Source: Nephrocerus scutellatus
Taxonomy: Eukaryota > Arthropoda > Insecta > Diptera > Pipunculidae
DNA: 64,000 bases
NCBI GenBank assembly: GCA_947095585.1
Contig: OX352765.1
Coordinates: 62,973,725-63,037,724, forward strand
Direction: 5' to 3'
Each line of letters starts with the position of its first letter. Positions within the stretch are counted from its first letter, which is position 1. The notes below the pieces were generated by a model. It searched no databases and was not told where the DNA came from. It saw only the letters and a list, made by a program, of their open reading frames with translations. Below are positions 54,451 through 64,000 of this stretch, piece after piece. The position numbers were made by a program, and so were the translations under genes.

Positions 54451-54929
54451 AGGTGGTAAAACCACTATTTTTGACATTTACATTAAAACACGCGCAAGAA
54501 TACATCGTAGGACGCCAAATTAAAAATAAAATTTATAATTAATCCTAAAAAAACGTTATTACACAAAATAACTGTTTTTATGCTATACACATGAGTCACG
54601 AAAACTGCATTTGTTTGATTAGTAGTTATTTTATTTTACACACAGGGAATGTAAAATGTTAATATCAGCCACATTTTTAAACTGAATTTTATGAAATTTT
54701 TAAGATATATTATTGGTAGGTAGAGGAAAGTTATAGGTATAGATGGAAGGGGAGAAAGATAAAATTTTAGCATGAGATTTACAAACGTATTTTTAAAAAA
54801 AAATGTCAACGTAAATTATTGGCTGGTGAGGGAAAGTTATAGGCTATAGTCCTCCCGTCACCCCGGGGGTTCATGTGTGCGGGTAGCAAAGCGCCCGGGA
54901 ACAGCTTTTATATATATATATACATACAG

Positions 54930-54963
<34 letters not shown>

Positions 54964-55094
54964 CAGTATATATATAGATATAAACATATATAGATAGATA
55001 CATATAAAATGTAACAGTGTATAACTTGAAAATTGTAGTCCCCTCCGTAAAAAAGTTTCACTTCAAAAATAAAAACAGATTTTAAGCACTGCAA
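54451..55094. other. AT-rich sequence with (TA)n tracts
   Basis: (TA)n with interruptions at 54909-54995; a short GC-rich stretch at 54848-54900 (CGTCACCCCGGGGGTTCATG). The open frame on the minus strand at 54858-55094 is made of the TA tract. No gene seen. Confidence 0.6.
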
Positions 55095-55411
55095 CCCAAC
55101 AACAAAACAACCTCAATCGTAAAGCAACGCAGCGCTGCTCACAGCGCACCACGCACGCAGAACACAGTCATCATAGTATGACATGATCTGATGCCGCTAT
55201 ATGGGGGAAAAAATTGTATGGGAGCCCCCCGACCCGGGGCCTGATCACTCTCAAATTTTAATAAAAAGTATTTTCACCGGAAATATACATGTGTGCAAAA
55301 TTTCAATAAAATCGGGCTTTGGAAAGTGGATTGAAAATTGATCATAAGATCTGACCAGTCAGCCAGTCCGCCAGCCATGGGCACGCGAAGTTAATATAGA
55401 GAATTTAAAAA
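55095..55411. repeat. GCCAGCCAGCC family element, copy 4
   Basis: GCAACGCAGCGCTGCTCACA and CATGATCTGATGCCGCTATA match the interior of copy 1 at 25930-26000. GGGAGCCCCCCGACCCGGGG and TTAATATAGAGAATTTAAAA close it. Confidence 0.7.
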
Positions 55412-55960
55412 GAAGAGTTATTTTCTGTATAACTTGAAACAAAACGGTCGTATATTACAAGTTTGTAAAACATATTTGGTTATACGTTAAATATTAGTGA
55501 ACGACGTCTTTATGACGATATTATTGGTAGTCTATTGAAGTCTCCAAAAGGCAAACTCAAGAGAGCAACAGACGACGAGAGAATATAACAAGTAAAATCT
55601 CAAATATCTAGTTATTATTGAGCCTAAACTAGAAAGTCAGTTTTTATATTAAACTCAGTTTCGATAAAATCCTGCAGATTGAATAAAAGTTATACACATC
55701 TGAACTTAAAATCGCATTTCCCAACAAATGCCAAATGCGACATACGACAAATATGAAATCAGGCGACGAAAGGTATCCATGATGACCAACAGATCATCCA
55801 AGTATACAAATACACAGTCTCGAAGTTGTGATGGAATAAGTCTACACAGAGTCTGTGGAGCCTTTCACAGTACAAATGGCATCATTTTGTACTGGCACAA
55901 TGGTCTACCAGGAACAGTAAAAGCAATTTTACCACGCGAATTTGATGGAAGGCCTTCTTC
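55412..55960 (-). pseudogene. Ty3 reverse transcriptase remnant, copy 1
   Basis: On the minus strand FTVPGRPL...PFVL, KAPQTLCRLI and PSQLRDCVFVYLDDLLVIMD are the RT blocks around the YLDD catalytic loop. It resembles the RT part missing from the giant Ty3 element and may be of a related family. Frameshifts are present. Its left side (55412-55720) is shared with 57290-57590. Confidence 0.75.
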
Positions 55961-56479
55961 AAAACTAGAACTAGAAGCACGAGGCGGTAGACTTAAGCGG
56001 CAATCTAACGAGCACGATAAGCACTTTGCAGCGAGTAATATACGTTATTTTTCACACGACCAAAACAATTTTTCTGCTAAACTGCTCACGCGCAATTCAA
56101 AAGTACTATAGGAATATGTGTTCGCTGAGACTGCAGTAAATAACGATACTCTTTTCTATGTTAACACACTAGTGTGGATAATGCTTACTTTCGAGGGTAG
56201 GTTATAGCGTAGGAAACAGTCACTGCGGAAACAGTTACTGCGGTCGTCGACTAAACTAAAGCATCCACTTCGGGCACATCTTTTTCGTAAGTTCACCTTG
56301 GAATTCGCTCACAATTAAATTTTCATTAAGATTTCTAATATAATGTAGATGTTGCGTAAATTGCAAGGTATTTACTACAAACTAATTTTATATCCTATAC
56401 ACCAACCGATGCGATTGTGATTTTACATCCGCATCAAAATGATATCAGTTACCCTCTAGCTTTAACTGATGACTTGGAG
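55961..56479. repeat. Dispersed fragment matching 3300-3850
   Basis: CTAAACTGCTCACGCGCAAT, ATATGTGTTCGCTGAGACTG and GTAGGTTATAGCGTAGGAAA are shared. 56340-56470 repeats ATATAATGTAGATG and ATCCGCATCA of 3740-3830. Confidence 0.7.
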
Positions 56480-56835
56480 AACTACTATGGATTCAGTTGT
56501 TCTCAAATTGAATCATTGAATCAAAAGGTTTTGAAGGATTGTATTTAAGACGCATATTGATTTTTTTTATTGCAGCTTGATAACTTTGGTTATTGGTGTT
56601 TTTATGGTCAGATTTTTCTGGTAACGATTATCAAAAAGATCCTACAAAAGCCAAGTATTCTTTTAAAAAACATTATGAGAATGCAAATAATATTATATTG
56701 TCAGTTGACACAACTAGCCCATCTGATTATAGCTCATCAAGTAAAAAACTTTTTAATTACTTCGATTTCGAACTCGTATTTTAGTTTAAATTAGCTTCCG
56801 ATTCACCTGATACTGCAGTATCAAGAAAGAACAAA
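56480..56835 (+). repeat. Intron-exon fragment matching 30290-30450
   Basis: GTTCTCAAATTGAATCATTG, ACGCATATTGATTTTTTTTA then TTGCAG, followed by an open stretch reading SDFSGNDYQKDPTKAKYSF and ILSVDTTSPSDYSSSSKKLF before a stop at about 56784. The frame is open for 63 codons. The family is unknown; three copies exist in the window. Confidence 0.5.
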
Positions 56836-57290
56836 AAACAACCCATAAAAATTAAAATTGTTCATGTAAATTCCCTGAGTTTCGATTTTGTGGTGAAATT
56901 CCTCATTTGGTGGTGAAATCATAGCAGCCACAGCGCACGGTTGGTGCGACGTGCACACAACGACCTAGTTGAGTGCGTAACCAGTTCTTTATATACTCGT
57001 AATATTGTACAAAACACAAATTAAGAATGCACTCACACAACTGAGTCTGGGAGCCCCCCGATAATGCTGCCCGATCTCTCTGAAATTTAATAAAATGTAT
57101 TGTCATCGAAAATATACATGTGTGCAAAATTTTAATAAAATCTGGCTTTGGGAAGTGGGTTAAAAATTGATCAGAAAATCTGACCAGCCAGCCAGCCAGC
57201 TCGGGCTTTAGGAAGCGGGTAAAAAATTGATCACAAGATTTGGTGTGCTAGCCAGCCAGTCACGGGCACGCGAATTTAATAAGAAGAAGA
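56836..57290. repeat. GCCAGCCAGCC family element, copy 5
   Basis: Starts CAACCCATAAAAATTAAAAT at about 56841; GGGAGCCCCCCGATAATG; two successive GCCAGCCAGCC-containing ends (57184 and 57250), so two copies may be joined. Confidence 0.65.
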
Positions 57291-57699
57291 GTTAATTTGT
57301 GTATTACATGAAACATAACGGTCGTATATTACAAGTTTGTAAAACATTTTTGGTTAACACGTTAAATATTAGTGAACGACGTATTTATTATAGTAAGAGC
57401 AACAGACAGACAAGAGAATACAAGTAAAATCTCATATATCTAGTTATTGAGCTTAAACTAGAAACTAGTTTTATAATAAACTCAGTTTCGATAACATCCT
57501 GCCGATGGAAAAAAAGTTATATATATCTGAACTTAAAATCGCATTTCCCAACAAATGCCAAATGCGACATACGTCAAATATGAAATCAGGCGACGGAAGG
57601 TGTCCGTGATGACCAACAGATCATCCAAGTATACAAATACACAATCTCGAAGTTGTGATTGAATAAGTCAGCATAGAGTATGTGAAGCGAACTCCTACC
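57291..57699 (-). pseudogene. Ty3 reverse transcriptase remnant, copy 2
   Basis: Diverged copy of 55412-55850: TGTAAAACATTTTTGGTTA, AACAAATGCCAAATGCGACA and the YLDDLLVI-encoding stretch at 57585-57650 on the minus strand. Confidence 0.7.
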
Positions 57700-58050
57700 T
57701 GAGCGTCAAACTTGAAGAGTTGTAGGGGCTTGTATTAAGGTCAAAGATTCTTGGGAATTTTCCCCTAAGATGAGTCCTGAAACTAAAGGGCGCTGGTACT
57801 ATTGTACCATCTTTCCTAATTCCTCCTACCAACTCCTTTCATCTACTATCCACATCCCCGTCCTCACACCCTGGGCTGGATTAAGGTATCATACGACCCG
57901 TGCTGATAATCAGCCTGGCTGGGGCCCAGTTTTTAAAAATAGCCCAGTCTCGAAGGGAGTGTCACGGATACATGGCGCCCTCCTGACTAAACTAGCCTTA
58001 TCTGTATATGGCGGATCTCTGTACATATCTCCGCCATTCGTGGGAATCAA

Positions 58051-59754
58051 ATGGCAGCAAATAATAAAAATTCTTCTTTTGCTAGTTTTGAGAAAACTAG
58101 CACAAAAACTTCCAATACCTGGCTACCGGTAGTGCCCCTGTAACAATAGATGGTGGTTTATCCACTGTCGACAAGCGGAGAGCGGCTACAAAAGCTTAAA
58201 GTTATGAGAAAACTAGCACTTCTTATACCGGTTCTTCTTCCATACCGGAAGGTAGCACGGTGCAATTTCTGTCTACAGTTAGTGCCCCTGTAACGACGGA
58301 TGGTGGTTCATCCATCGCCGACAAACGCAGAGCGGTCCTTAGGGCAAAAAATATATTTTCAATTACCGGTTCTTCTTCTATACCGGACGGTAGCACACTG
58401 CAATTGCTGTCTACCGTTAGTGCCACTGCAATGGTGGGTGCTGGTTTATTCACTGCCGACAAGCGCAGAGCGGCTATTAAAAAGAATCCTTATACAAGCA
58501 GTGGCAGGGTTGTGGCATCTCTTGGCCCTCCCGCCACATCCAACAGCAAAGAAGGTAAAGTCGTACTTCACTTGCTTGAGAGTGCATCTTGTAGTAATAG
58601 TTAGCGACAGCGCACTACAACAAGGTCGCTCTACAAACACCGGCATACTGCCAATCGGACACTGAAGGCACTCGGAGCTATTCCGGAGACCAGCAGGACG
58701 CCGAGGCAAATCGCCAAGCTTAAATGGGCCCAAGACTTTCTTGACAAGGACAGCAGGAAGACCAGCGGAGACTCTACGTCAAAGCGACAGAGATCGGTGA
58801 AGGAGACCATTCCGGTCTCAAAAACCACCCCTAGTCACTAGAGGTCATTCAGCGACGTCCTAAAAGACAGGATCGTCGTCGCGGTCATTGATCGTAGCGA
58901 CATATACGTATCCATTTCTCCTGATCGGTGGCATCAAATTAATGTCAAACTTTCAGGCAGTTTCGCGAGCTTTATGAAGGGTCGCACAGGACCGTCTCCT
59001 GTCACATACGATGGCGGTTGGCATCAAGGCCGGATAAAGCTAATAGCGTGCGAAAATTCGAGATCTTGTGATCTCTATTGGCAGTCTTGGGGAGGTTTGG
59101 CCTGGTGCCAAGCTCGAGGTTGCTGCAAAGGAGGATATCCCTAGCCGACCAAGAGCGTGGACTTGGATTCCCATCGAACCCCCCACTGCTGATGGAATAC
59201 TCGAAGTCTTACGGCTAAGCAATTCCTCCCTTCCGACGCACGACTGGAAGGTCGCTAAGATAGAGGAGCGTAGGGGCTACTACAGATCCGCGATAGTTGT
59301 GATCAACCAGGAATACCTAGCTCCCCTGGCAAGGACCAAAGGCGTAATTAAGTTTGGATGAAACCACATCACACTTCGGGTCTATAAGAAGGATGAGTTA
59401 GAAGCCGGTAAACCACCCCCTCACCCCTCGGACTCGGAGTTTCAAGTTACTGAACCGGGAACATCCATCACCTTCCCTACGATGGATGACGTTGTTCCCC
59501 AAGCTTCGGCTACCCTGTCTTCTGTCTCCATGACAGTTGATGATGTTCCCCAAGCTTCGGCCAATTCGTCACAGACTTCCGTCTCCATGGCTGACACTCT
59601 GTCGGACTTGGAGTTGGATGACCTGCTATTCAGGGAATCTACCAATGAAGACGAGCTTCTCAACTCGCCTTCGGAGGGGGATGAGCTGGACAACACTGTA
59701 GTGGAGGTTTCTCTGCCTAAGGGTAGCAATAATTCTGCGGGTGGTACAGATTAA
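58051..59754 (+). pseudogene. LOA LINE ORF1
   Basis: The ATG at 58051 reads MAANNKNSSFASFEKTSTKT. It is followed by three repeats of a 46-50 residue unit (GSSSIP.GST.Q.LSTVSA...ADKRRA) between 58117 and 58480. A basic stretch (KWAQDFLDKDSRKTSGD) comes next. The domain WTWIPIEPPTADGILEVL, LPTHDWKVAKIEE and AIVVINQEYLAPL (59068-59361) resembles DUF4780, common in LOA-type ORF1. The acidic tail is 59482-59754 (LSDLELDDLLFRESTNEDEL). At least three frameshifts and several stops break it. Confidence 0.75.
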
Positions 59755-59789
59755 TCTCCAGCACTACAAAAAGGCTTCGGCCTCCCTTC

Positions 59790-60434
59790 TACTGCGTATT
59801 TGTAAAGACGGATAAGATATAGTCCTGATACAAGAACCTTGGGTTGTTAACAACCGAGTTTGTGGACTCAGGACTCCTACTTACTATCCACTATATGTGG
59901 CAGACAAAGGTAAACCAAGATCCTGCATATTAGTGAAAAATAGTCTCAATGTATTCTTACTCCCTAATTTTAGCGACCGTGATACCACCGCGGTGAAGCT
60001 GGAGACTGCCAAGGGTGCATACTTAATGGCATCGGCATATCTGGCACACGACTGCGTGGAATCTATACCAGGTGTCAATATGGAAAGATTAATCGAGGAA
60101 GCGAAATCCAAGAAAACTAGCCTAATAATCGGATGTGGCACTCCATTCGGTATGGGGCAGTACTAACATAAACGACAGAGGTGAGCTACTTTTTGATTAC
60201 ATTTTAAGTACTAACGTGTTTGTTTCCAATATAGGTTATGAACCAACGTTCATTACCAAAAATAGACAAGAGGTCCTAGACATCACCCTTGTCTCCGACT
60301 CAATTCACCACAAAATTCTAAACTGGAAGGTTTCGGCTGAGCACTCTTTCTCAGATCACCGTTACATTCAGTTTAGTCTGGACGATGAACCCCCTTGCCA
60401 ATCAGTATTCAGAAATTATCGCAAAACCGATTGA
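59790..60434 (+). pseudogene. LOA LINE endonuclease
   Basis: DIVLIQEPWVVNNRVCGL, LVKNSLNVFLLPNFSDRDTT, GAYLMASAYLAHD, KKTSLIIGC, then after a frameshift near 60140 WGSTNINDRGELLFDYI, QEVLDITLVSDSIHHKI and HSFSDHRYIQF. The QEPW and SDHR motifs are those of APE endonucleases. Confidence 0.8.
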
Positions 60435-62040
60435 CTGAAGTATAGAGATACGTTTAGACGTCATCTTAACGATGGGACAAGTTTTTGAGCATGACAATAA
60501 GGTAAAGGAACTACCCTTTGCCTTAAATAGAGCTATGTCCGCTTCCTGTCCTCTTATTCTACCTAGGGGTAAGAAGAGACCACACTGGTGGAACTCTGAG
60601 CTAGGCCAATTTGGAAAAAGCTGTAGAAAGCTTTTCAACTTCGTCAAGTTCATAGGAACAGAGACCGGCTGGGATGCCTACAAAGAATCCCTAAAAGTGT
60701 ATAAAAAAGAATTGAGGAAAGCAAAGCGCGCATCCTGGAGACTCTTCTACGGCAGAATGGAAGAGGCTTCGGAAGCATCAAGGCTCAGGAAAATCCTCTC
60801 AACAAATCCAATAATGTCTAGCTGTCTGAAAAAAGCTGATGGCTCGTGGACTACTTCTAGCGAAGAATCGCTTAATCTGCTTCTAGATACCCATTTCCCA
60901 GATAGCTCTCATACTACCTACAACACTGAACTTAAAAGATCAATTAGGTATAACACCATATCTCAAGATATAATTGATAAGGACAAATTGCTTTGGGCAC
61001 TACATAGCTTCAAACCATATAAATCTGCAGGACCAGACGGCATAATTCCGGCCGAACTGCAAAGGATGTCGGACATTATCCTTCCTTTGCTCGAGACAAT
61101 TTTCAAAAAATGTCTTGATCTGGTCTATAGGTATTCCAGTCATATGGAGAGAAGTGAAAGTGGTCTTCATTCCAAAAGCAGGTAAATGTTCCCACGTCAG
61201 TCCAAAGGACCTCAGACCCATTAGCTTTTCGTCATTCCTTTTAAAAACATTAGAAAGACCGATCGAAATCCACCTTCGTACTAGTATTGACTTATGTCCG
61301 TCGATCAACACGCGTACTGCATACGCTAGTACGTTCCATTGAAAACACCCTTCATCACAAGGAATACTCAAATGTGGTTTTCCTGGACATAAAGGGCGTT
61401 TTTAGCAACGTCAAAACATCTGCGATCACGGATGCGCTCTCGAATTTGGGGGTGAACGACTCACTGGGTGAACTGATTGATCTTGTGCTCACAAGAAGGA
61501 TCAAAAATTCAAAACTTGGTTTGTCGTCTGCCAAAAGATTTGTCAAGGCACCCCGCAAGGAGGTGTCCTGTCTCCACTTCTTTGGAACCTGGCGGTGAGT
61601 GAGCTGCTGCTTCGCCTGAGGGGGGAGGGATGCGGAGTGATTGCCTATACGATGTTGCGATAGCCGTCTCAGGAAAGCACCCACACACCTTGAAAGAACT
61701 CTTGCAGAATGCTCTAGATAAGCTATAAGCTGGACAGATCACTGTGGTCTAGGTTAAGCCCCCAAAAAACCGAAATTGTCCTCTTTAAGGGAAAGTACAA
61801 AACCCCACTTGTCAACCCTCCGTCCATCAAGGGCACAAGCTTGACTTTCTCCGATAAGGCCAAATATCTTGGTCTTATTCTGGATAGAAAGCTGAGGTGG
61901 AAACCCAACATACAAGAAAGAGTCCGAAAAGCCACAGTGGCACTCTTCTCAAGCAAAAAAGCCAGAGCAGAGCAATCTCTCAGTGGACCGTGAATGATTT
62001 CGGCCACTCTTATATCCTGATTCAGTCTGGACTCCACATG
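60435..62040 (+). pseudogene. LOA LINE reverse transcriptase
   Basis: 60472-61185: KRPHWWNSELGQFGKSCRKL, KPYKSAGPDGIIPAELQRM. 61115-61342: IPVIWREVKVVFIPKAGKC, PKDLRPISFSSFLLKTLER. 61287-61598: EYSNVVFLDIKGVFSNVKT. Then GGVLSPLLWNL-like and LSFSDKAKYLGLIL-like pieces run to about 62040. The catalytic YADD is reduced to a shifted YDVAI-like trace near 61640, so residues are missing. Confidence 0.8.
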
Positions 62041-62129
62041 TCAACTTAGACTACACCATTCCGCAGCTCCACTTCAACAAAAACTTCCAGGTTACCATCC
62101 CCTCCAGGTCTTCTTGGGTTGAAGGTATT

Positions 62130-62490
62130 TACTTGGAAAATGAAGGAATTCATTTCTACACAAACGGTAGAAAATTGATGAAGGGGTTGACGGAGGTGTC
62201 TTTTCAAAAAGACTAAATCTAAGTCTCTCTTTCCGTCTTCCTGATCACTGTAGTGTTTTCCAGGTGGAAATCATGCCTATTAAGGAGGTCTTGTCTTGAC
62301 TGATAGCCAGGTTGCGCTAAAGTCCATGGAATCAGTCTCTACTAATTCAATTCTGGCCAGGAATTGCCGATCGTCTCTTGAGGAGATGCCGGAGCAATTC
62401 AACATTCATCTGTGCTGGGTTCCGGGGCATAGAGGTAACTCTATGGCCGATGAACTTGCCAAACATGGAACCACTACCCCTATTGCCTGA
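62130..62490 (+). pseudogene. LOA LINE RNase H
   Basis: IHFYTNGRKL at about 62150 (DG of the first block replaced by NG) is followed by a frame change. 62296-62490 reads TDSQVALKSMESV, LARNCRSSLEEM and HLCWVPGHRGNSMADELAKH, the RNase H type I blocks. The reading ends at TGA 62488-62490. Confidence 0.85.
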
Positions 62491-62681
62491 ATAAGGTTCA
62501 AACTCATGTTTAAACGGGATGCTATAATAAGAACTAATTATAGATAGTCAAATTCATTCAAAGAAAATTAACCAGTTTCTTTTACAAACCAAAGACAAAA
62601 CCGTGTTGTATTTATTGACTTCCCCCCACCAGTGGTAAGGGGGCATTAAATAATCATAATTCATCATAACACAAGCAAGCA
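62491..62681 (+). other. LOA LINE 3' end
   Basis: Traces of the LOA C-terminus (RDAIIRTNYR, RVVFIDFPPP) run into TAATCATAATTCATCATAAC and then the microsatellite. No poly-A is present; the (AAAC)n may have grown from the LINE's own 3' tail. Confidence 0.5.
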
Positions 62682-64000
62682 AACAAACAAACAAACAAAC
62701 AAACAAACAAACAAACAAACAAACAAACAAACAACAACAAACAAACAAGACAAACAAACAAACAAAACAAACAAACAAACAAACAAACAAACAACAAACA
62801 AACAAACAAACAAACAAACAAACAAACAAACAAACAAACAAACAAACAAACAAACAAACAAACAAACAAACAAACAAACAAACAAACAAACAAACAAACA
62901 AACAAACAAACAAACAAACAAACAAACAAACAAACAAACAAACAAACAACAAACAAACAAACAAACAAACAAACAAACAAACAAACAAACAAACAAACAA
63001 ACAAACAAACAAACAAACAAACAAACAAACAAACAAACAAACAAACAAACAAACAAACAAACAAACAAACAAACAAACAAACAAACAAACAAACAAACAA
63101 ACAAACAAACAAACAAACAAACAAACAAACAAACAAACAAACAAACAAACAAACAAACAAACAAACAAACAACAAACAAACAAACAAACAAACAAACAAA
63201 CAAACAAACAAACAAACAAACAAACAAACAAACAAACAAACAAACAAACAAACAAACAAACAAACAAACAAACAAACAAACAAACAACAAACAAACAAAC
63301 AAACAAACAAACAAACAACAAACAAACAAACAAACAAACAAACAAACAAACAAACAAACAAACAAACAAACAAACAAACAAACAAACAAACAAACAAACA
63401 AACAAACAAACAAACAAACAAACAAACAAACAAACAAACAAACAAACAAACAAACAAACAAACAAACAAACAAACAAACAAACAAACAAACAAACAAACA
63501 AACAAACAAACAAACAAACCAAACAAACAAACAAACAAACAAACAAACAAACAAAACAAACAAACAAACAAACAAACAAACAAACAAACAAACAACAAAC
63601 AAACAAACAAACAAACAAACAAACAAACAAACAAACAAACAAAACAAACAAACAAACAAACCAACAAACAAACAAACAAACAAACAAACAAACAAACAAA
63701 CAAACAAACAAACAAACAAACAAACAAACAAACAAACCAACAAACAAACAAACAAAACAAACAAACAAACAAACAAACAAACAAACAAACAAACAAACAA
63801 ACAAACAAACAAACAAACAAACAAACAAACAAACAAACAAACAAACAAACAAACAAACAAACAAACAACAAACAAACAAACAAACAAACAAACAAACAAA
63901 CAAACAAACAAACAAACAAACAAACAAACAAACAAACAAACAAACAAACAAACAAACAAACAAACAAACAAACAAACAAACAAACAAACAAACAAACAAA
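62682..64000. repeat. (AAAC)n microsatellite, over 1.3 kb
   Basis: Runs to the end of the window. Interruptions are mainly AAC or AAAAC length variants and rare AACC (63520, 63660, 63737). The long minus-strand frames here encode only repeated FVCL and are artefacts of the tetranucleotide. Confidence 0.98.

Larger units (their letters stand above)
57700..62640 (+). mobile_element. LOA-clade LINE, decayed
   Basis: Plus-strand non-LTR element: leader (57700-58050), ORF1 (58051-59754), ORF2 with endonuclease, RT and RNase H (about 59790-62490) and a short 3' part that runs up to the (AAAC)n tract. LOA elements carry an RNase H, which is seen here. Many frameshifts and at least one deletion in each domain make it inactive. 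Confidence 0.85.

Noticed and set aside
54858..55094. 78-codon frame rich in Y and I
   Set aside because: It is the (TA)n tract translated.
57770..58132. 120-codon frame starting MSPETKGRWYY
   Set aside because: It lies in the LOA leader and overlaps the better-supported ORF1 start at 58051 in another frame.
62554..63999. Three minus-strand frames of over 440 codons repeating FVCL
   Set aside because: They are translations of the (AAAC)n microsatellite in each register; no start context or non-repeat content beyond the edge.
1..64000. tRNA or rRNA genes
   Set aside because: No cloverleaf-compatible A and B box pairs or rRNA-like conserved stretches were noticed; a tRNAscan or Rfam run would be decisive.

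Overview
This is a eukaryotic, almost certainly insect and probably higher-dipteran, repeat-rich genomic window. Nearly everything recognisable is a transposable element or satellite. The assemblage is a BEL/Pao element of the roo type with an envelope-like gene, a Ty3 element resembling the Osvaldo/Ulysses group, a CsRn1/Kabuki-like Ty3 element, RTE, LOA and jockey/CR1-type LINEs, a DD34E Tc1/IS630-like transposon and a Harbinger-type MITE. The background is AT-rich, with many (TA)n tracts. I found no tRNA, rRNA, CRISPR or intact host gene. The only host-like coding hints are two short candidate exons near 44 kb and a satellite unit that may derive from an exon.

Region 1-30 kb is a Russian-doll nest that can be read from target duplications and empty sites. 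An RTE LINE (about 3.93 kb to 30.0 kb, + strand) is split by a DD34E transposon with long inverted repeats (4426-28228). That transposon is split in its transposase by a giant-LTR Ty3 retrotransposon on the minus strand (4713-26449, AACG duplication, LTRs of about 3.4 and 3.7 kb). The left LTR of that element is split by a minus-strand BEL element with env (7535-15534, TTTAG duplication), and its right LTR by a short dispersed element (about 25824-26309). A second, non-autonomous copy of the DD34E family (28319-29140) sits in the same RTE. Upstream lie decayed BEL and Ty3 integrase ends (1-2099) and a 550-bp Harbinger-like MITE (2508-3057).

Region 30-47 kb holds a CsRn1-like Ty3 element on the minus strand (3' LTR at 30592, pol to about 34.27 kb), possibly the same element whose 5' LTR and primer-binding site lie at 46.5 kb. 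Between them are a 600-bp palindrome (34387-34988), a 213-bp satellite in two arrays (35450-36249 and 40930-43965), and an insertion separating the arrays without losing phase. That insertion is a minus-strand LINE (36250-39660) plus 1.27 kb of extremely AT-rich DNA. Also here are two candidate exons and a 592-bp inverted-repeat element with a TATTA duplication.

Region 47-64 kb holds a minisatellite (47355-48070), a second copy of the same LINE family (49131-52030), several small inverted-repeat or tandem-repeat elements, duplicated Ty3 reverse-transcriptase remnants, a decayed LOA-clade LINE on the plus strand (about 57700-62640) and a 1.3-kb (AAAC)n tract that runs off the end. All protein-coding elements carry stops, frameshifts or deletions, so none looks autonomous now. 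Calls rest on reading motifs and repeats by eye; no database search was made.
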